A stretch of 64,000 bases of DNA from Streptomyces sp. Tue6028 (GTDB lineage: Bacteria; Actinomycetota; Actinomycetes; Streptomycetales; Streptomycetaceae): contig NZ_MLCE01000030.1 in the NCBI RefSeq assembly GCF_002300165.1, positions 1-64,000 on the forward strand. The letters are read 5' to 3'. The notes below the pieces were generated by a model. That model saw only the letters and a program-made list of their open reading frames with translations. It was not told the DNA's origin and ran no database searches. Positions within the stretch are counted from its first letter, which is position 1. The number at the start of each line of letters is the position of its first letter. Shown piece by piece: positions 39,795-48,501 of this stretch. The translations under genes and the position numbers were made by a program.

Positions 39795-40574
39795 ATGCGT
39801 AAGAAGTCCGAAGTCGGCGAGAAGCCGGGTGTCCATGAGCCGGGTGCCGACGAGGGGCCGAGGAGGAAACGGGTCGATCTGAGCCTGCCTCAAGTCGCGG
39901 GAAGCGCGGTGGCCGCGGTGGTGGCCGCGAAGCTCGCCTCCTACTTCGGTGTCTACGGGACGATCCTGGGCGCCGGCCTGGTCAGCGTGATCGCGACCTG
40001 CGGAGGCACCCTCTTCCAGCACTTCCTCAAGCGCACCGGAGAACAGCTGCGGGACGCGACGGTGCAGGCCAAGCCGAAACCGGCGCCCCGGCGGACGCCG
40101 GGGCCGGGGGAGTTCACCGAAGGGACCGTCTACCGCGCGCGGGTCAGGAACTGGCGGCGGCCGGTCGTGGCCGCGGCACTCGTCTTCGGCGTCACGATGG
40201 CCGGAATCACCACCTACGAGCTGGTCTCGGGACAGAATTTCAGCGGTGCCGGCAGGAGCACGACCGTCGGTGACGCCCTCAAGGGGAGCCGCTCCGGCTC
40301 CGGCGCCACGACGCCGGAGCCCGCCACGACGCCCTCGGCGGACACCCCTTCGAAGCGGCCGTCCTCCGGAGGCGGCGACACCGGAACCCCCAAGGGGGAC
40401 GGCGATGTCGGTGCGACGGCCACACCGGCGCCCGAGGCCAGCACCTCGCCGGACGCGGAGGCCGGGAGCGACAGCCCGACCCCCACCCCGAGCGTGCCTA
40501 CGAGCCCAGCACCCGACGCAAGTAGTCGTTCGCAAAGCGCCGGTCCGGGTCCAGCCGGTCCCTCAGCGCCGTGA
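39795..40574 (+). CDS. membrane protein with Ser/Thr/Pro-rich external tail
   Basis: 259 residues, no family recognised with confidence. The N-terminal ~30 are hydrophilic, then a hydrophobic helix pair (PQVAGSAVAAVVAAKLASYF and TILGAGLVSVIATCGGTLF), a basic loop (about 75-115), another TM (VVAAALVFGVTMAGITTYEL) and a ~110-residue tail of Ser, Thr, Pro, Gly and Asp that is probably outside the cell. AAGG is upstream of ATG 39795. The last 77 bases overlap, tail to tail, the alditol-oxidase-like gene on the other strand. Confidence 0.75.
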   Translation: MRKKSEVGEKPGVHEPGADEGPRRKRVDLSLPQVAGSAVAAVVAAKLASYFGVYGTILGAGLVSVIATCGGTLFQHFLKRTGEQLRDATVQAKPKPAPRRTPGPGEFTEGTVYRARVRNWRRPVVAAALVFGVTMAGITTYELVSGQNFSGAGRSTTVGDALKGSRSGSGATTPEPATTPSADTPSKRPSSGGGDTGTPKGDGDVGATATPAPEASTSPDAEAGSDSPTPTPSVPTSPAPDASSRSQSAGPGPAGPSAP

Positions 40575-41817
40575 ACTCGCCGAAGCGCGGGTAGACCTCG
40601 GAGAAGTACGCGGCGTCGCGCGTGTGCACCTTGCCCCAGTGCGGGCGCCCCTCGTGGGCGGTGAAGATCCGCTCGGCGGCGGTGAAGTACGCCTGATAGG
40701 GGGTTCCCCTGAACATGTGGACGGCGATGTAGGCGCTGTCCCGCCCGGACGCCGTCGACAGCGTGATGTCGTCGGCCGGAGCCGTGCGCACCTCGACCGG
40801 GAAACTGACCCGCAGGGACGAGCGGTCGACCATCGTCCTCAGCTCGCGCAGCGTCTCCACCAGGGCCTCGCGCGGGACGGCGTACTCCATCTCCACGAAG
40901 CGCACCCGGCGCGGAGACGTGAAGACCTTGTAGGGAATGTCGGTGTAGGTCCGCGCGGACAGCGCACGGCTGGAGATCTTCGCGATCGCCGGGATCGTGG
41001 CGGGCACGGCGCGGCCCAGCAGATTGGCCACCTGGAAGACGCCGTTGGAGAGGAGCTCGTCCTCGATCCACCCGCCGATCTGCCCCACCGGCTTCTCGGG
41101 ACCCGCGCTGCGGTTGTTGCGCTTGGTGTTGCAGTTGCCGGTGTGCGGGAACCAGTAGAACTCGAAGTGCTCGTTCTCGGTGAACAGTTCGTCGAAGTCG
41201 GCGGTGACCCGGTCGAAGGTCATCGGCTCCTCGCGGGCCGTGAGCAGGAATATGGGCTCCACGGCGAAGGTGATCGCGGTGACGATGCCCAGCGCGCCGA
41301 TGCCGATACGGGCCGCCGCGAAGACCTCGGGGTTCTCCTTCTCGGAGCAGGTGAGGACCGAGCCGTCCGCCGTGACCAGTTCAAGGCCCTTGATCTGCGC
41401 GGCGATCGAGGCCGAGTCGCGGCCCGTGCCGTGCGTGCCGGTGCTGGTCGCCCCCGACACGGTCTGCTCCATGATGTCGCCCATGTTCGTGAGCGACAGT
41501 CCCTCACGGGCGAGAGCCATGTTGAGCCGCTTGAGCGGAGTGCCGGCCTCGACGGTGACGGTGCCCGCCTCGCGGTCGATCCCGCGGATGCCGGTCAACA
41601 GTTGAGGGCGGATCAACACACCGTCTGTCGCGGCGGCGGCCGTGAAGGAGTGCCCGGTGCCGACGGCCTTCACCCGCAGGCCGTCGTCGGCCGCCTTCCG
41701 CACCGCGGCGGAGAGTTCATCCACCGAGGCGGGGGTGACCTCCCGTACGGGTCGGGCGGTGACGTTCCCCGCCCAGTTACGCCACGTGCCGCTCTTCCCG
41801 CTCACTGTGGTGCTCAT
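40498..41817 (-). CDS. FAD-linked oxidase, alditol/sugar-lactone oxidase type
   Basis: 439 residues of the VAO superfamily. VGTGHSFT holds the histidine that carries covalent FAD in alditol oxidase and lactone oxidases. SGATSTGTHGTG is the second FAD loop, and the ALO domain ends with RPHWGKVHT, the HWGK motif of D-arabinono/L-gulono-1,4-lactone oxidases. Expected reaction: oxidation of a polyol or sugar lactone with O2 giving H2O2. GGGAGGGT precedes the ATG. The gene starts inside the end of the MFS gene (41-base overlap), so the transporter and oxidase are co-transcribed; its 3' end overlaps the plus-strand membrane protein gene. Confidence 0.9.
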   Translation of the reverse strand: MSTTVSGKSGTWRNWAGNVTARPVREVTPASVDELSAAVRKAADDGLRVKAVGTGHSFTAAAATDGVLIRPQLLTGIRGIDREAGTVTVEAGTPLKRLNMALAREGLSLTNMGDIMEQTVSGATSTGTHGTGRDSASIAAQIKGLELVTADGSVLTCSEKENPEVFAAARIGIGALGIVTAITFAVEPIFLLTAREEPMTFDRVTADFDELFTENEHFEFYWFPHTGNCNTKRNNRSAGPEKPVGQIGGWIEDELLSNGVFQVANLLGRAVPATIPAIAKISSRALSARTYTDIPYKVFTSPRRVRFVEMEYAVPREALVETLRELRTMVDRSSLRVSFPVEVRTAPADDITLSTASGRDSAYIAVHMFRGTPYQAYFTAAERIFTAHEGRPHWGKVHTRDAAYFSEVYPRFGEFTALRDRLDPDRRFANDYLRRVLGS

Positions 41818-43015
41818 GGGACCCTCCCCGCTGCGGAACCGGCCTGTTCAGCCGGCGATACCCGAGGAAACCGACCGCGACCGCGACGGCCCCGGACACC
41901 GCCGGAACCCCGTACCCGGCCTTCGCGCCGGCGGCGTCGATCACCCAGCCGGACACGGAGGAGCCCAGCGCGACCCCGACCGCGAGTCCGGTACTCACCC
42001 AGGTCATGCCCTCGGTCAGTTTCGCGCGTGGTACGTGCTGCTCGATGAGGGACATCGTCGTGATCATCGTGGGAGCGATGGACAGGCCCGCAAGGAACAG
42101 CGCCACGGCCAGGAACGGCAAGTTTCCGACCAGTAGGAGGGGGATCATACTCACGGCCATCGCGCATATGCCCAGCAGCCACCGGCGTTCGGGCGCCCCC
42201 TTGAAGTGCAGCAGCCCGAACACGGCGCCGGCGACGCACGAACCCGCCGCGTACAGCGCGAGGACGACGCTCGCGGCCCCCTTGTGCCCCTGCTCCTCGG
42301 CGAAGGCCACGGTGACCACGTCGACGGCCCCGAAGATCGCGCCGGTCGCCACGAAGGTGGCCACCAGCACCTGGAGCCCGGCCGAGCGCAGCGCGGAGCC
42401 GCCGGCGTGGTGCTCGCGCGGGTGCGGCACGGGCTCGGTCGCGCGCTGGGAGGTCAGCCAGAAGACGCCGGCCGCGAGGAAGCAGGCGGCGAGCAGCGGC
42501 CCCGCCTCCGGGAACCACACCGTGGACAGGCCGATGGAGATGATCGGCCCGAAGATGAAGCAGACCTCGTCCACCACGGACTCGAAGGAGTACGCGGTGT
42601 GCAGCTGAGGGGTGCCCCCGTACAGGGCGGCCCAGCGGGCCCTGACCATCGCGCCGACGCTCGGGACGCAGCCGATGCCCGCCGCGCACACGAACAGCAC
42701 CCAGTCCGGCCACTCGAAGCGGGCGGCGCACAGCAGCCCGGCGGCCGCCACGAGGGCGAACAGCGTCACGGGCCGCAGCACCCGCCGCTGTCCGTGCCGG
42801 TCCACGAGGCGCGAGACCTGCGGGCCGAGGACGGCCGCGGCCAGCGCCATGGTCGCCGACAGCGCACCGGCGAGCCCGTACCGCCCGGTCAGCTGGGAGA
42901 TCATCGTGACGACGCCGATGCCCATCATCGACAGCGGCATCCGGCCGAGGAAGCCCGCGGCGGAGAAACCCTTGGAGCCGGGGGCGGCGAACAGGGCACG
43001 GTACGGGCTGGGCAC
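41777..43015 (-). CDS. MFS transporter
   Basis: 412 residues, 12 predicted TM helices in two six-helix halves. GRYGLAGALSATMALAAAVLGPQVSRLVDRHGQRRVLR contains the DRxGxRR loop 2 signature. GGAGA lies six bases before the GTG at 43015. It is the first gene of a two-gene operon with the FAD-linked oxidase. The substrate is not determined; a sugar or sugar lactone to feed the oxidase, or export of its product, would fit the context. Confidence 0.88.
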   Translation of the reverse strand: MPSPYRALFAAPGSKGFSAAGFLGRMPLSMMGIGVVTMISQLTGRYGLAGALSATMALAAAVLGPQVSRLVDRHGQRRVLRPVTLFALVAAAGLLCAARFEWPDWVLFVCAAGIGCVPSVGAMVRARWAALYGGTPQLHTAYSFESVVDEVCFIFGPIISIGLSTVWFPEAGPLLAACFLAAGVFWLTSQRATEPVPHPREHHAGGSALRSAGLQVLVATFVATGAIFGAVDVVTVAFAEEQGHKGAASVVLALYAAGSCVAGAVFGLLHFKGAPERRWLLGICAMAVSMIPLLLVGNLPFLAVALFLAGLSIAPTMITTMSLIEQHVPRAKLTEGMTWVSTGLAVGVALGSSVSGWVIDAAGAKAGYGVPAVSGAVAVAVGFLGYRRLNRPVPQRGGSHEHHSEREERHVA

Positions 43016-43242
43016 GGGGGTCTCCGGTCGGCTCGGCTCGGCTGCCCGGTCATCACGGGCGACGCGAACTCTGTAAGGCGTGAAGGTGGCCGATACAGCT
43101 TACGGGTGAGGTCACCCTTACGCACGCCCCCTGCACGCGTCCCCCTCCGGGCGCCCGTCCGGACCCTCTTCACGCCCGCCACCTGCTCTCCCGCCGCCCC
43201 GCCGTTTCCCGCCCGTCAGTGACGGGTGGCAGGATCGGACGC

Positions 43243-44370
43243 ATGCCAGATGCGCTCGATGCCACCCCTTACGACGCCCTGCTCCTGCTCTCGTTCGGCG
43301 GCCCGGAAGGCCCGGACGACGTGGTTCCGTTCCTGGAGAACGTGACGCGAGGGCGAGGCATCCCCAAGGAACGGCTCAAGGAGGTGGGGCAGCACTACTT
43401 CCTGTTCGACGGGATCAGCCCCATCAACGACCAGAACCGCGCCCTGCTGGACGCCCTGCGCAAGGACTTCGCCGACCACGGCCTCGACCTGCCGGTGTAC
43501 TGGGGCAACCGCAACTGGGCGCCGTACGTGACCGACACCCTGCGTGAGATGACCGCCGACGGCCGCCGCCGCGTCCTCGTCCTCGCCACCAGCGCCTACG
43601 CCTCCTACTCCGGCTGCCGTCAGTACCGCGAGGACCTCGCCGCGGCGCTGGCCACCCTGGAGGCGGAGGGGCTGGAGCCGCCGAGGATCGACAAGCTGCG
43701 GCACTACTTCAACCACCCCGGATTCGTCGAGCCCATGCTCGAAGGCGTCCTGAAGGCGCTCGCCGACCTGCCCGAGGACGTGCGCGCCGGTGCCCACCTC
43801 GCCTTCACCACGCACTCCATCCCGGACACGGCGGCGGACACCTCCGGCCCCGTCGAGGGGCACGGCGACGGAGGCGCCTACGTCCGGCAGCACCTGGACG
43901 TCGCGCGGCTCATCGCCGACGCGGTGCGCGAGCAGACCGGCATCGAGCACCCCTGGCGGCTCGTCTACCAGTCGCGCTCCGGTGCCCCGCACATCCCGTG
44001 GCTGGAGCCGGACATCTGCGACCACCTGGAGGAGCTGCACGGCGCCGGCGTCCCGGCCGTCGTGATGGCCCCCATCGGGTTCGTCTCCGACCACATGGAG
44101 GTCCTGTACGACCTGGACACGGAGGCGACGGCGAAGGCGGCGGAGCTCGGACTGCCGGTGCGCCGCTCCGCCACCGTGGGCGCCGACCCGCGGTTCGCGG
44201 CGGCGATCCGCGACCTCGTCCTGGAGCGCGCCGCGACGGAGAGCGGGCGGCACGTCGCCCCCTGCGCGCTCGGCACGCTGGGCGCGAGCCACGACGTGTG
44301 CCCGGTGGGCTGCTGCCCGGCCCGTACCCCCAAGCCCGCCGCCGCGGGCGCCGACAGCCCGTACGCGTGA
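43243..44370 (+). CDS. hemH: ferrochelatase (coproporphyrin III type in actinobacteria)
   Basis: 375 residues. Inserts ferrous iron in the porphyrin ring; actinobacterial enzymes act on coproporphyrin III (CpfC). The catalytic His is in FTTHSIPD and the Glu in FVSDHMEVLYDLD. A central Cys in YSGCRQY and the C-terminal group C....CPVGCC fit the [2Fe-2S] cluster found in actinobacterial ferrochelatases. CAGGAT sits 7 bases before the ATG (leaderless). The next gene, suhB, starts 8 bases after the stop, so the two are co-transcribed. Confidence 0.93.
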   Translation: MPDALDATPYDALLLLSFGGPEGPDDVVPFLENVTRGRGIPKERLKEVGQHYFLFDGISPINDQNRALLDALRKDFADHGLDLPVYWGNRNWAPYVTDTLREMTADGRRRVLVLATSAYASYSGCRQYREDLAAALATLEAEGLEPPRIDKLRHYFNHPGFVEPMLEGVLKALADLPEDVRAGAHLAFTTHSIPDTAADTSGPVEGHGDGGAYVRQHLDVARLIADAVREQTGIEHPWRLVYQSRSGAPHIPWLEPDICDHLEELHGAGVPAVVMAPIGFVSDHMEVLYDLDTEATAKAAELGLPVRRSATVGADPRFAAAIRDLVLERAATESGRHVAPCALGTLGASHDVCPVGCCPARTPKPAAAGADSPYA

Positions 44371-44378
44371 GGAGCCCC

Positions 44379-45194
44379 GTGACCGAGCCCCTGCACACCG
44401 AACTGCTGCAGCTCGCCCAGGAAGCGGCGCGGCGCGCCGGCGAGCTGCTGAGGGACGGCCGTCCGGCGGACCTCGCGGTCGCCGCCACCAAGTCCAGCCC
44501 GATCGACGTCGTCACCGAGATGGACATCGCCGCCGAGAAGCTGATCACCGACCTCATCGCCGAACACCGGCCGGACGACGGTCTCCTCGGCGAGGAGGGC
44601 GCCTCCAGCGACGGCACGAGCGGCATCCGCTGGGTCGTCGACCCGCTCGACGGCACGGTCAACTACCTGTACGGACTGCCGACCTGGGCCGTGTCCGTCG
44701 CCGCCGAGCAGGACGGGGAGACCGTCGTCGGGGTGGTGGCGGTGCCGATGCGCGGTGAGACGTATCACGCGGTGCGCGGCCGGGGCGCCTACGCCGTCGG
44801 CGCCTGGGCCGGGCAGCGCAGGCTGGCCTGCCGTCCCGCGCCGCCCCTCGACCAGGCCTTGGTCTCGACCGGCTTCAACTACGTGGCCGAGGTCCGGGCC
44901 CACCAGGCCGACGTCGCCCAGCAGTTGATCCCGCTGCTGCGGGACATCCGGCGCTCCGGCTCCGCGGCGGTCGACCTGTGCGACGTCGCCGCGGGCCGGC
45001 TCGACGGCTACTACGAACGCGGACTGCACCCCTGGGACCTCGCCGCGGGCGACCTGATCGCCAGGGAGTCGGGCGCGCTGACCGGTGGACGCCCCGGAGA
45101 GCGCCCCGCACGCGATCTCGCGGTCGCCGCCTCCCCCGGCGTCTTCGAGCCCCTCCAGCGGCTCCTGGAGGACTTCGGCGCCTGGCACGACTGA
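44379..45194 (+). CDS. suhB: inositol-1-monophosphatase
   Basis: 271 residues of the IMPase family. Metal motifs: GEEG, WVVDPLDGTVNY (Asp-x-Asp-Gly) and WDLAAGDLIARESG. In actinobacteria it supplies free inositol for mycothiol, phosphatidylinositol or inositol-containing lipids, or may dephosphorylate histidinol phosphate. GGAG is 5 bases upstream of the GTG start. It follows hemH in one transcript and ends at a strong terminator (45251). In mycobacteria suhB opens the same conserved block as seen here (see findings). Confidence 0.92.
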   Translation: MTEPLHTELLQLAQEAARRAGELLRDGRPADLAVAATKSSPIDVVTEMDIAAEKLITDLIAEHRPDDGLLGEEGASSDGTSGIRWVVDPLDGTVNYLYGLPTWAVSVAAEQDGETVVGVVAVPMRGETYHAVRGRGAYAVGAWAGQRRLACRPAPPLDQALVSTGFNYVAEVRAHQADVAQQLIPLLRDIRRSGSAAVDLCDVAAGRLDGYYERGLHPWDLAAGDLIARESGALTGGRPGERPARDLAVAASPGVFEPLQRLLEDFGAWHD

Positions 45195-45250
45195 GCCCGG
45201 CCGCGCGCACGGCACCACGAGCGGTGCCGACAGCACGCGGGAGCACAAAG

Positions 45251-45291
45251 GAGCGGGGCCCCGGCACTGGATCGATACCGGGGCCCCGCTC
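45251..45291. terminator. bidirectional terminator, suhB / small gene
   Basis: GAGCGGGGCCCCGG (45251-45264) and its exact complement (45278-45291) around a 13-base loop. It lies between the convergent suhB and the 57-residue gene. Confidence 0.86.
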
Positions 45292-45304
45292 TCTTACGAA
45301 CTGC

Positions 45305-45478
45305 TCAGACGCGCGACGCGCCGACCTCCACACCGTGCTCGGCGGCGAGGCGGTGCAGGTCGTCGAGCTCGCCCTGCTCGACCTCCGCGAGGAAGTCGTC
45401 GCCTGTTTCGCGAGCCCGCGTCAGGTCGGACTCGGTCGCCCTTATGCGCTGCAGAAGTCCTGCGGTGAATGCGTCCAT
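45305..45478 (-). CDS. conserved small acidic protein
   Basis: 57 residues, from ATG 45478 (GAGGGGGC upstream): a single predicted helical hairpin, rich in Glu, Asp, Arg and Leu, with no Cys and no TM segment. Two heptad-like stretches (LLQRIRATESDLTRARETGD and FLAEVEQGELDDLHRLAAEH) suggest an antiparallel coiled coil. No function is known to me. It lies between suhB and cutR, convergent with suhB and divergent from cutR. Confidence 0.7.
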   Translation of the reverse strand: MDAFTAGLLQRIRATESDLTRARETGDDFLAEVEQGELDDLHRLAAEHGVEVGASRV

Positions 45479-45893
45479 GCTGCGCCCCCTCGTCCTGGGT
45501 CGTGGGTCGGGTGGCACGGGGGTGTGCCGTTCGGAAGGGGCGATCACGTCTCCAGATGGGTGCCCAGCGCTGCCCAGGCCGGGCGGCGACGGTGCCGGAC
45601 ATCCACGCCCGCTCTGCGGAAGCGGTTGGACGTACCACAAGGTGGCTTGCCCTGTGCAGAGCGTGATCGCGGGGTGTAAAGCCGTCCTCCCCCCGCTTCC
45701 TTCCGTGGAAACCTCAACCCGACGAGAAAATCTGGCATTCCCGGGCACCGGGACCGGAGCCCCGTCCCCCCTCCCACTGTCTTACAGCCGGTTTACGGCC
45801 GAAAAGGGCAGGATGGAGCCCTCACCCGTGACAAGCCCTGCCCGCGTGCGCCCAAGTGCCGTCGCGCGGGTGGACAGAGGAAGGACTAGCGAC

Positions 45894-46547
45894 GTGCGCG
45901 TACTCGTCGTCGAGGACGAGCAGCTGCTCGCCGATGCGGTGGCCACCGGACTGCGCCGGGAGGCCATGGCCGTCGACGTCGTGTACGACGGTGCGGCCGC
46001 CCTGGAGCGCATCGGCGTCAACGACTACGACGTGGTCGTCCTCGACCGCGACCTCCCGCTCGTGCACGGCGACGACGTCTGCCGGAAGATCGTCGAGCTC
46101 GGGATGCCCACGCGTGTGCTGATGCTCACCGCGTCCGGTGACGTCAGCGACCGCGTGGAGGGGCTGGAGATCGGCGCCGACGACTATCTGCCCAAGCCGT
46201 TCGCGTTCAGCGAGCTGACGGCACGCGTGCGTGCCCTCGGGCGGCGCACGAGCGTGCCGCTGCCGCCCGTCCTGGAGCGTGCCGGGATCAAGCTCGACCC
46301 CAACCGCCGGGAGGTCTTCCGCGACGGCAAGGAGGTCCAGCTGGCGCCCAAGGAGTTCGCCGTCCTGGAGGTGCTGCTGCGCAGCGAGGGCGCCGTCGTC
46401 TCCGCCGAGCAGCTGCTGGAGAAGGCTTGGGACGAGAACACGGACCCCTTCACCAACGTCGTACGCGTGACCGTGATGACCCTGCGCCGCAAGCTCGGCG
46501 AGCCCCCGGTCATCGTCACCGTGCCCGGCTCCGGCTACAGGATCTGA
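45894..46547 (+). CDS. cutR: CutR, OmpR-type response regulator
   Basis: 217 residues, the exact length of CutR of Streptomyces. Receiver with EDE (7-9), Asp51 in VVVLDRDLPLVHGDD and YLPKPFAF, then an OmpR-type winged helix (LAPKEFAVLEVLLRSEGAVVS, VRVTVMTLRRKL). GTG 45894 follows GAGGAAGGA by about 8 bases. Six bases separate it from cutS. CutRS affects antibiotic production and secretion stress in Streptomyces (from literature memory). The receiver sequence is so conserved that I am confident of the name. Confidence 0.95.
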   Translation: MRVLVVEDEQLLADAVATGLRREAMAVDVVYDGAAALERIGVNDYDVVVLDRDLPLVHGDDVCRKIVELGMPTRVLMLTASGDVSDRVEGLEIGADDYLPKPFAFSELTARVRALGRRTSVPLPPVLERAGIKLDPNRREVFRDGKEVQLAPKEFAVLEVLLRSEGAVVSAEQLLEKAWDENTDPFTNVVRVTVMTLRRKLGEPPVIVTVPGSGYRI

Positions 46548-46553
46548 TCCGCC

Positions 46554-47798
46554 GTGGCCGCGACCCCGGCGCCCCCTGCGGCGCCCCCCAAGCCCACCTG
46601 GGAACCCAGAAGGCCGGAACCCCCGTTCCCCTGGCTGCGCCCGACCATCCGCATACGGCTCACGCTGCTCTACGGCGGCATGTTCCTGATCGCCGGCATC
46701 ATGCTGCTGTCGATCATCTACTTGCTCGCGGCGCAGGCGCTGAACACCGGCAACGAGCCGCTCTTCAGGATCGCCGGCGGCACCGACATCAAGGTCACCA
46801 GCGACAACTGCCCCGCGGTGAACTCGGGCCTGTCGCTCGACGCCTTCAACGCCGCGATCAGCCACTGCATCGACCAGCAGCGCCAGGCCGCCCTGGACAA
46901 CCTGCTCAGCCGCTCGCTGCTCGCCCTGCTCGGCCTCGCCATCATCGCCTTCGCCTTCGGCTACGCGATGGCCGGCCGGGTGCTCTCGCCGCTCGGGCGG
47001 ATCACCCGCACCGCGCGCGCGGTGGCCGGCTCGGACCTGTCCCGGCGGATCGAACTGGACGGGCCGGACGACGAGCTGAAGGAGCTGGCGGACACCTTCG
47101 ACGACATGCTGGAACGGCTCCAGCGTGCCTTCACCGCACAGCAGCGGTTCGTCGGGAACGCCTCGCACGAGCTGCGCACCCCGCTCGCGATCAACCGCAC
47201 GCTCCTGGAGGTGCACCTCTCGGACCCGGGGGCGCCGGTCGAGCTCCAGCAGCTCGGCAAGACGCTCCTCGCCACCAACGAGCGCAGCGAACAGCTCGTC
47301 GAGGGTCTGCTGCTGCTCGCCCGCAGCGACAACCAGATCGTCGAGCGCAAGCCGGTGGACCTCGCCGAGGTCGCCGAGCAGGCCGTCGACCAGGTGCACG
47401 CCGAGGCGGAGGCCAAGGGCGTGGAGATCCGGGGCGAGCGGAAGCCCGCCGTCGTCCAGGGCAACGGCGTCCTGCTGGAGCGGGTCGCCCTGAACCTCGT
47501 GCAGAACGCCGTCCGGTACAACGTGCCCGAGGGCGGCTGGGTCGAGGTCACCACGGCGGCCGAGCACGGACAGGCGGTCCTGGTCGTGTCGAACACGGGT
47601 CCAGTGGTGCCGGCGTACGAGATCGACAACCTCTTCGAACCCTTCAGACGGCTGCGCACCGAGCGCACGGGCAGCGACAAGGGCGTGGGCCTCGGCCTGT
47701 CGATCGTCCGGTCGGTGGCCCGCGCGCACGGCGGGCACATCGCCGCGGAGCCGCGTGACGGAGGTGGGCTCGTGATGCGCGTCACCCTTCCGATCTGA
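46554..47798 (+). CDS. cutS: CutS, sensor histidine kinase
   Basis: 414 residues. A Pro-rich N-terminus, TM1 (about 33-60), a short external domain (about 61-120) with exactly two cysteines (Cys86 and Cys105), TM2 (about 121-143), HAMP, then HisKA with NASHELRTPLA (His205) and the HATPase (NLVQNAVRYN, GVGLGLSIVRSVARAHGG). The isolated external cysteine pair is known in Streptomyces CutS and suggests redox or disulfide sensing of the extracytoplasmic space. The GTG start has no strong ribosome box and probably relies on coupling to cutR. Confidence 0.94.
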   Translation: MAATPAPPAAPPKPTWEPRRPEPPFPWLRPTIRIRLTLLYGGMFLIAGIMLLSIIYLLAAQALNTGNEPLFRIAGGTDIKVTSDNCPAVNSGLSLDAFNAAISHCIDQQRQAALDNLLSRSLLALLGLAIIAFAFGYAMAGRVLSPLGRITRTARAVAGSDLSRRIELDGPDDELKELADTFDDMLERLQRAFTAQQRFVGNASHELRTPLAINRTLLEVHLSDPGAPVELQQLGKTLLATNERSEQLVEGLLLLARSDNQIVERKPVDLAEVAEQAVDQVHAEAEAKGVEIRGERKPAVVQGNGVLLERVALNLVQNAVRYNVPEGGWVEVTTAAEHGQAVLVVSNTGPVVPAYEIDNLFEPFRRLRTERTGSDKGVGLGLSIVRSVARAHGGHIAAEPRDGGGLVMRVTLPI

Positions 47799-48191
47799 GA
47801 GCATGTCCCGCACACGCGGCGATGTTCGCTTTGCGCGGAATTTTCCGGTCACTCGTCCGGGAGGGTCGTGTGTGATCGATCACAAGGGCGATTTTCAAGC
47901 CATCTACTCTCCGTGATCATGCAGGCTGTCGGAAAGCCGGGAAAATCCGGGTTTTCGGGGGTCTTGATCACGGGAAGTACACGGTGAGACGCCTTTGAAG
48001 TGCGCCATCAGGACCGTGTACGGTCCGCATCGCCATCCAAGCCGATCACTCTTGAGGAGTCCGGTTGGGTGTCGATTGAGTAACAGACCTTGATGTGAGG
48101 CAAAATCTCCGCCTCGGGTCGGGCACAAGTCCGGCCTCTCACGCGTTACGTGCGCTGGAGACACCGCAGACACCCAGAGGGGGAGAGCGAC
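47799..48191. other. 393-bp intergenic region after cutRS
   Basis: Contains the 14-base palindrome TGTGATCGATCACA at 47871-47884, a GAAAA...TTTTC hairpin near 47951-47966, and near the end GGGGGAGA before the DUF4193 start. No ORF with a ribosome box was seen. Confidence 0.45.
47871..47884. promoter_or_regulatory. Crp-like palindrome
   Basis: TGTGATCGATCACA is a perfect 14-base palindrome. Read as GTG(N6)ATCAC with the preceding base it deviates at one base from the Streptomyces Crp motif GTG(N6)GNCAC. It lies 308 bases before the DUF4193 gene. Confidence 0.4.
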
Positions 48192-48488
48192 ATGGCAACG
48201 GATTACGACACCCCACGCAAGACCGACGACGACGTCGACTCGGACAGCCTTGAAGAGCTGAAGGCACGCCGGAACGACAAGTCGACCTCGTCCGTCGACG
48301 TAGATGAGTTCGAGGCCGCCGAAGGCCTGGAACTGCCCGGTGCGGACCTCTCGAACGAGGAGCTCGCCGTCCGGGTCCTGCCCAAGCAGCAGGACGAGTT
48401 CACCTGCATGAGCTGCTTCCTGGTGCACCACCGCAGCCAGCTGGCCCGCGAGAAGAACGGCCAGCCGATCTGCCGCGACTGCGACTGA
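48192..48488 (+). CDS. DUF4193 family zinc-ribbon protein
   Basis: 98 residues, strongly conserved in actinobacteria, function unknown. Very acidic first half (TDDDVDSDSLEELKARR) and a C-terminal zinc ribbon with CMSC and CRDC around HHRSQLA. ATG 48192 follows GGGGGAGA. Rv2699c of M. tuberculosis is, from memory, the same family in the same neighbourhood, near dut and a DUF3093 gene. Possible nucleic-acid-binding role. Confidence 0.88.
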   Translation: MATDYDTPRKTDDDVDSDSLEELKARRNDKSTSSVDVDEFEAAEGLELPGADLSNEELAVRVLPKQQDEFTCMSCFLVHHRSQLAREKNGQPICRDCD

Positions 48489-48501
48489 GGCAGGGTCGGC
48501 C

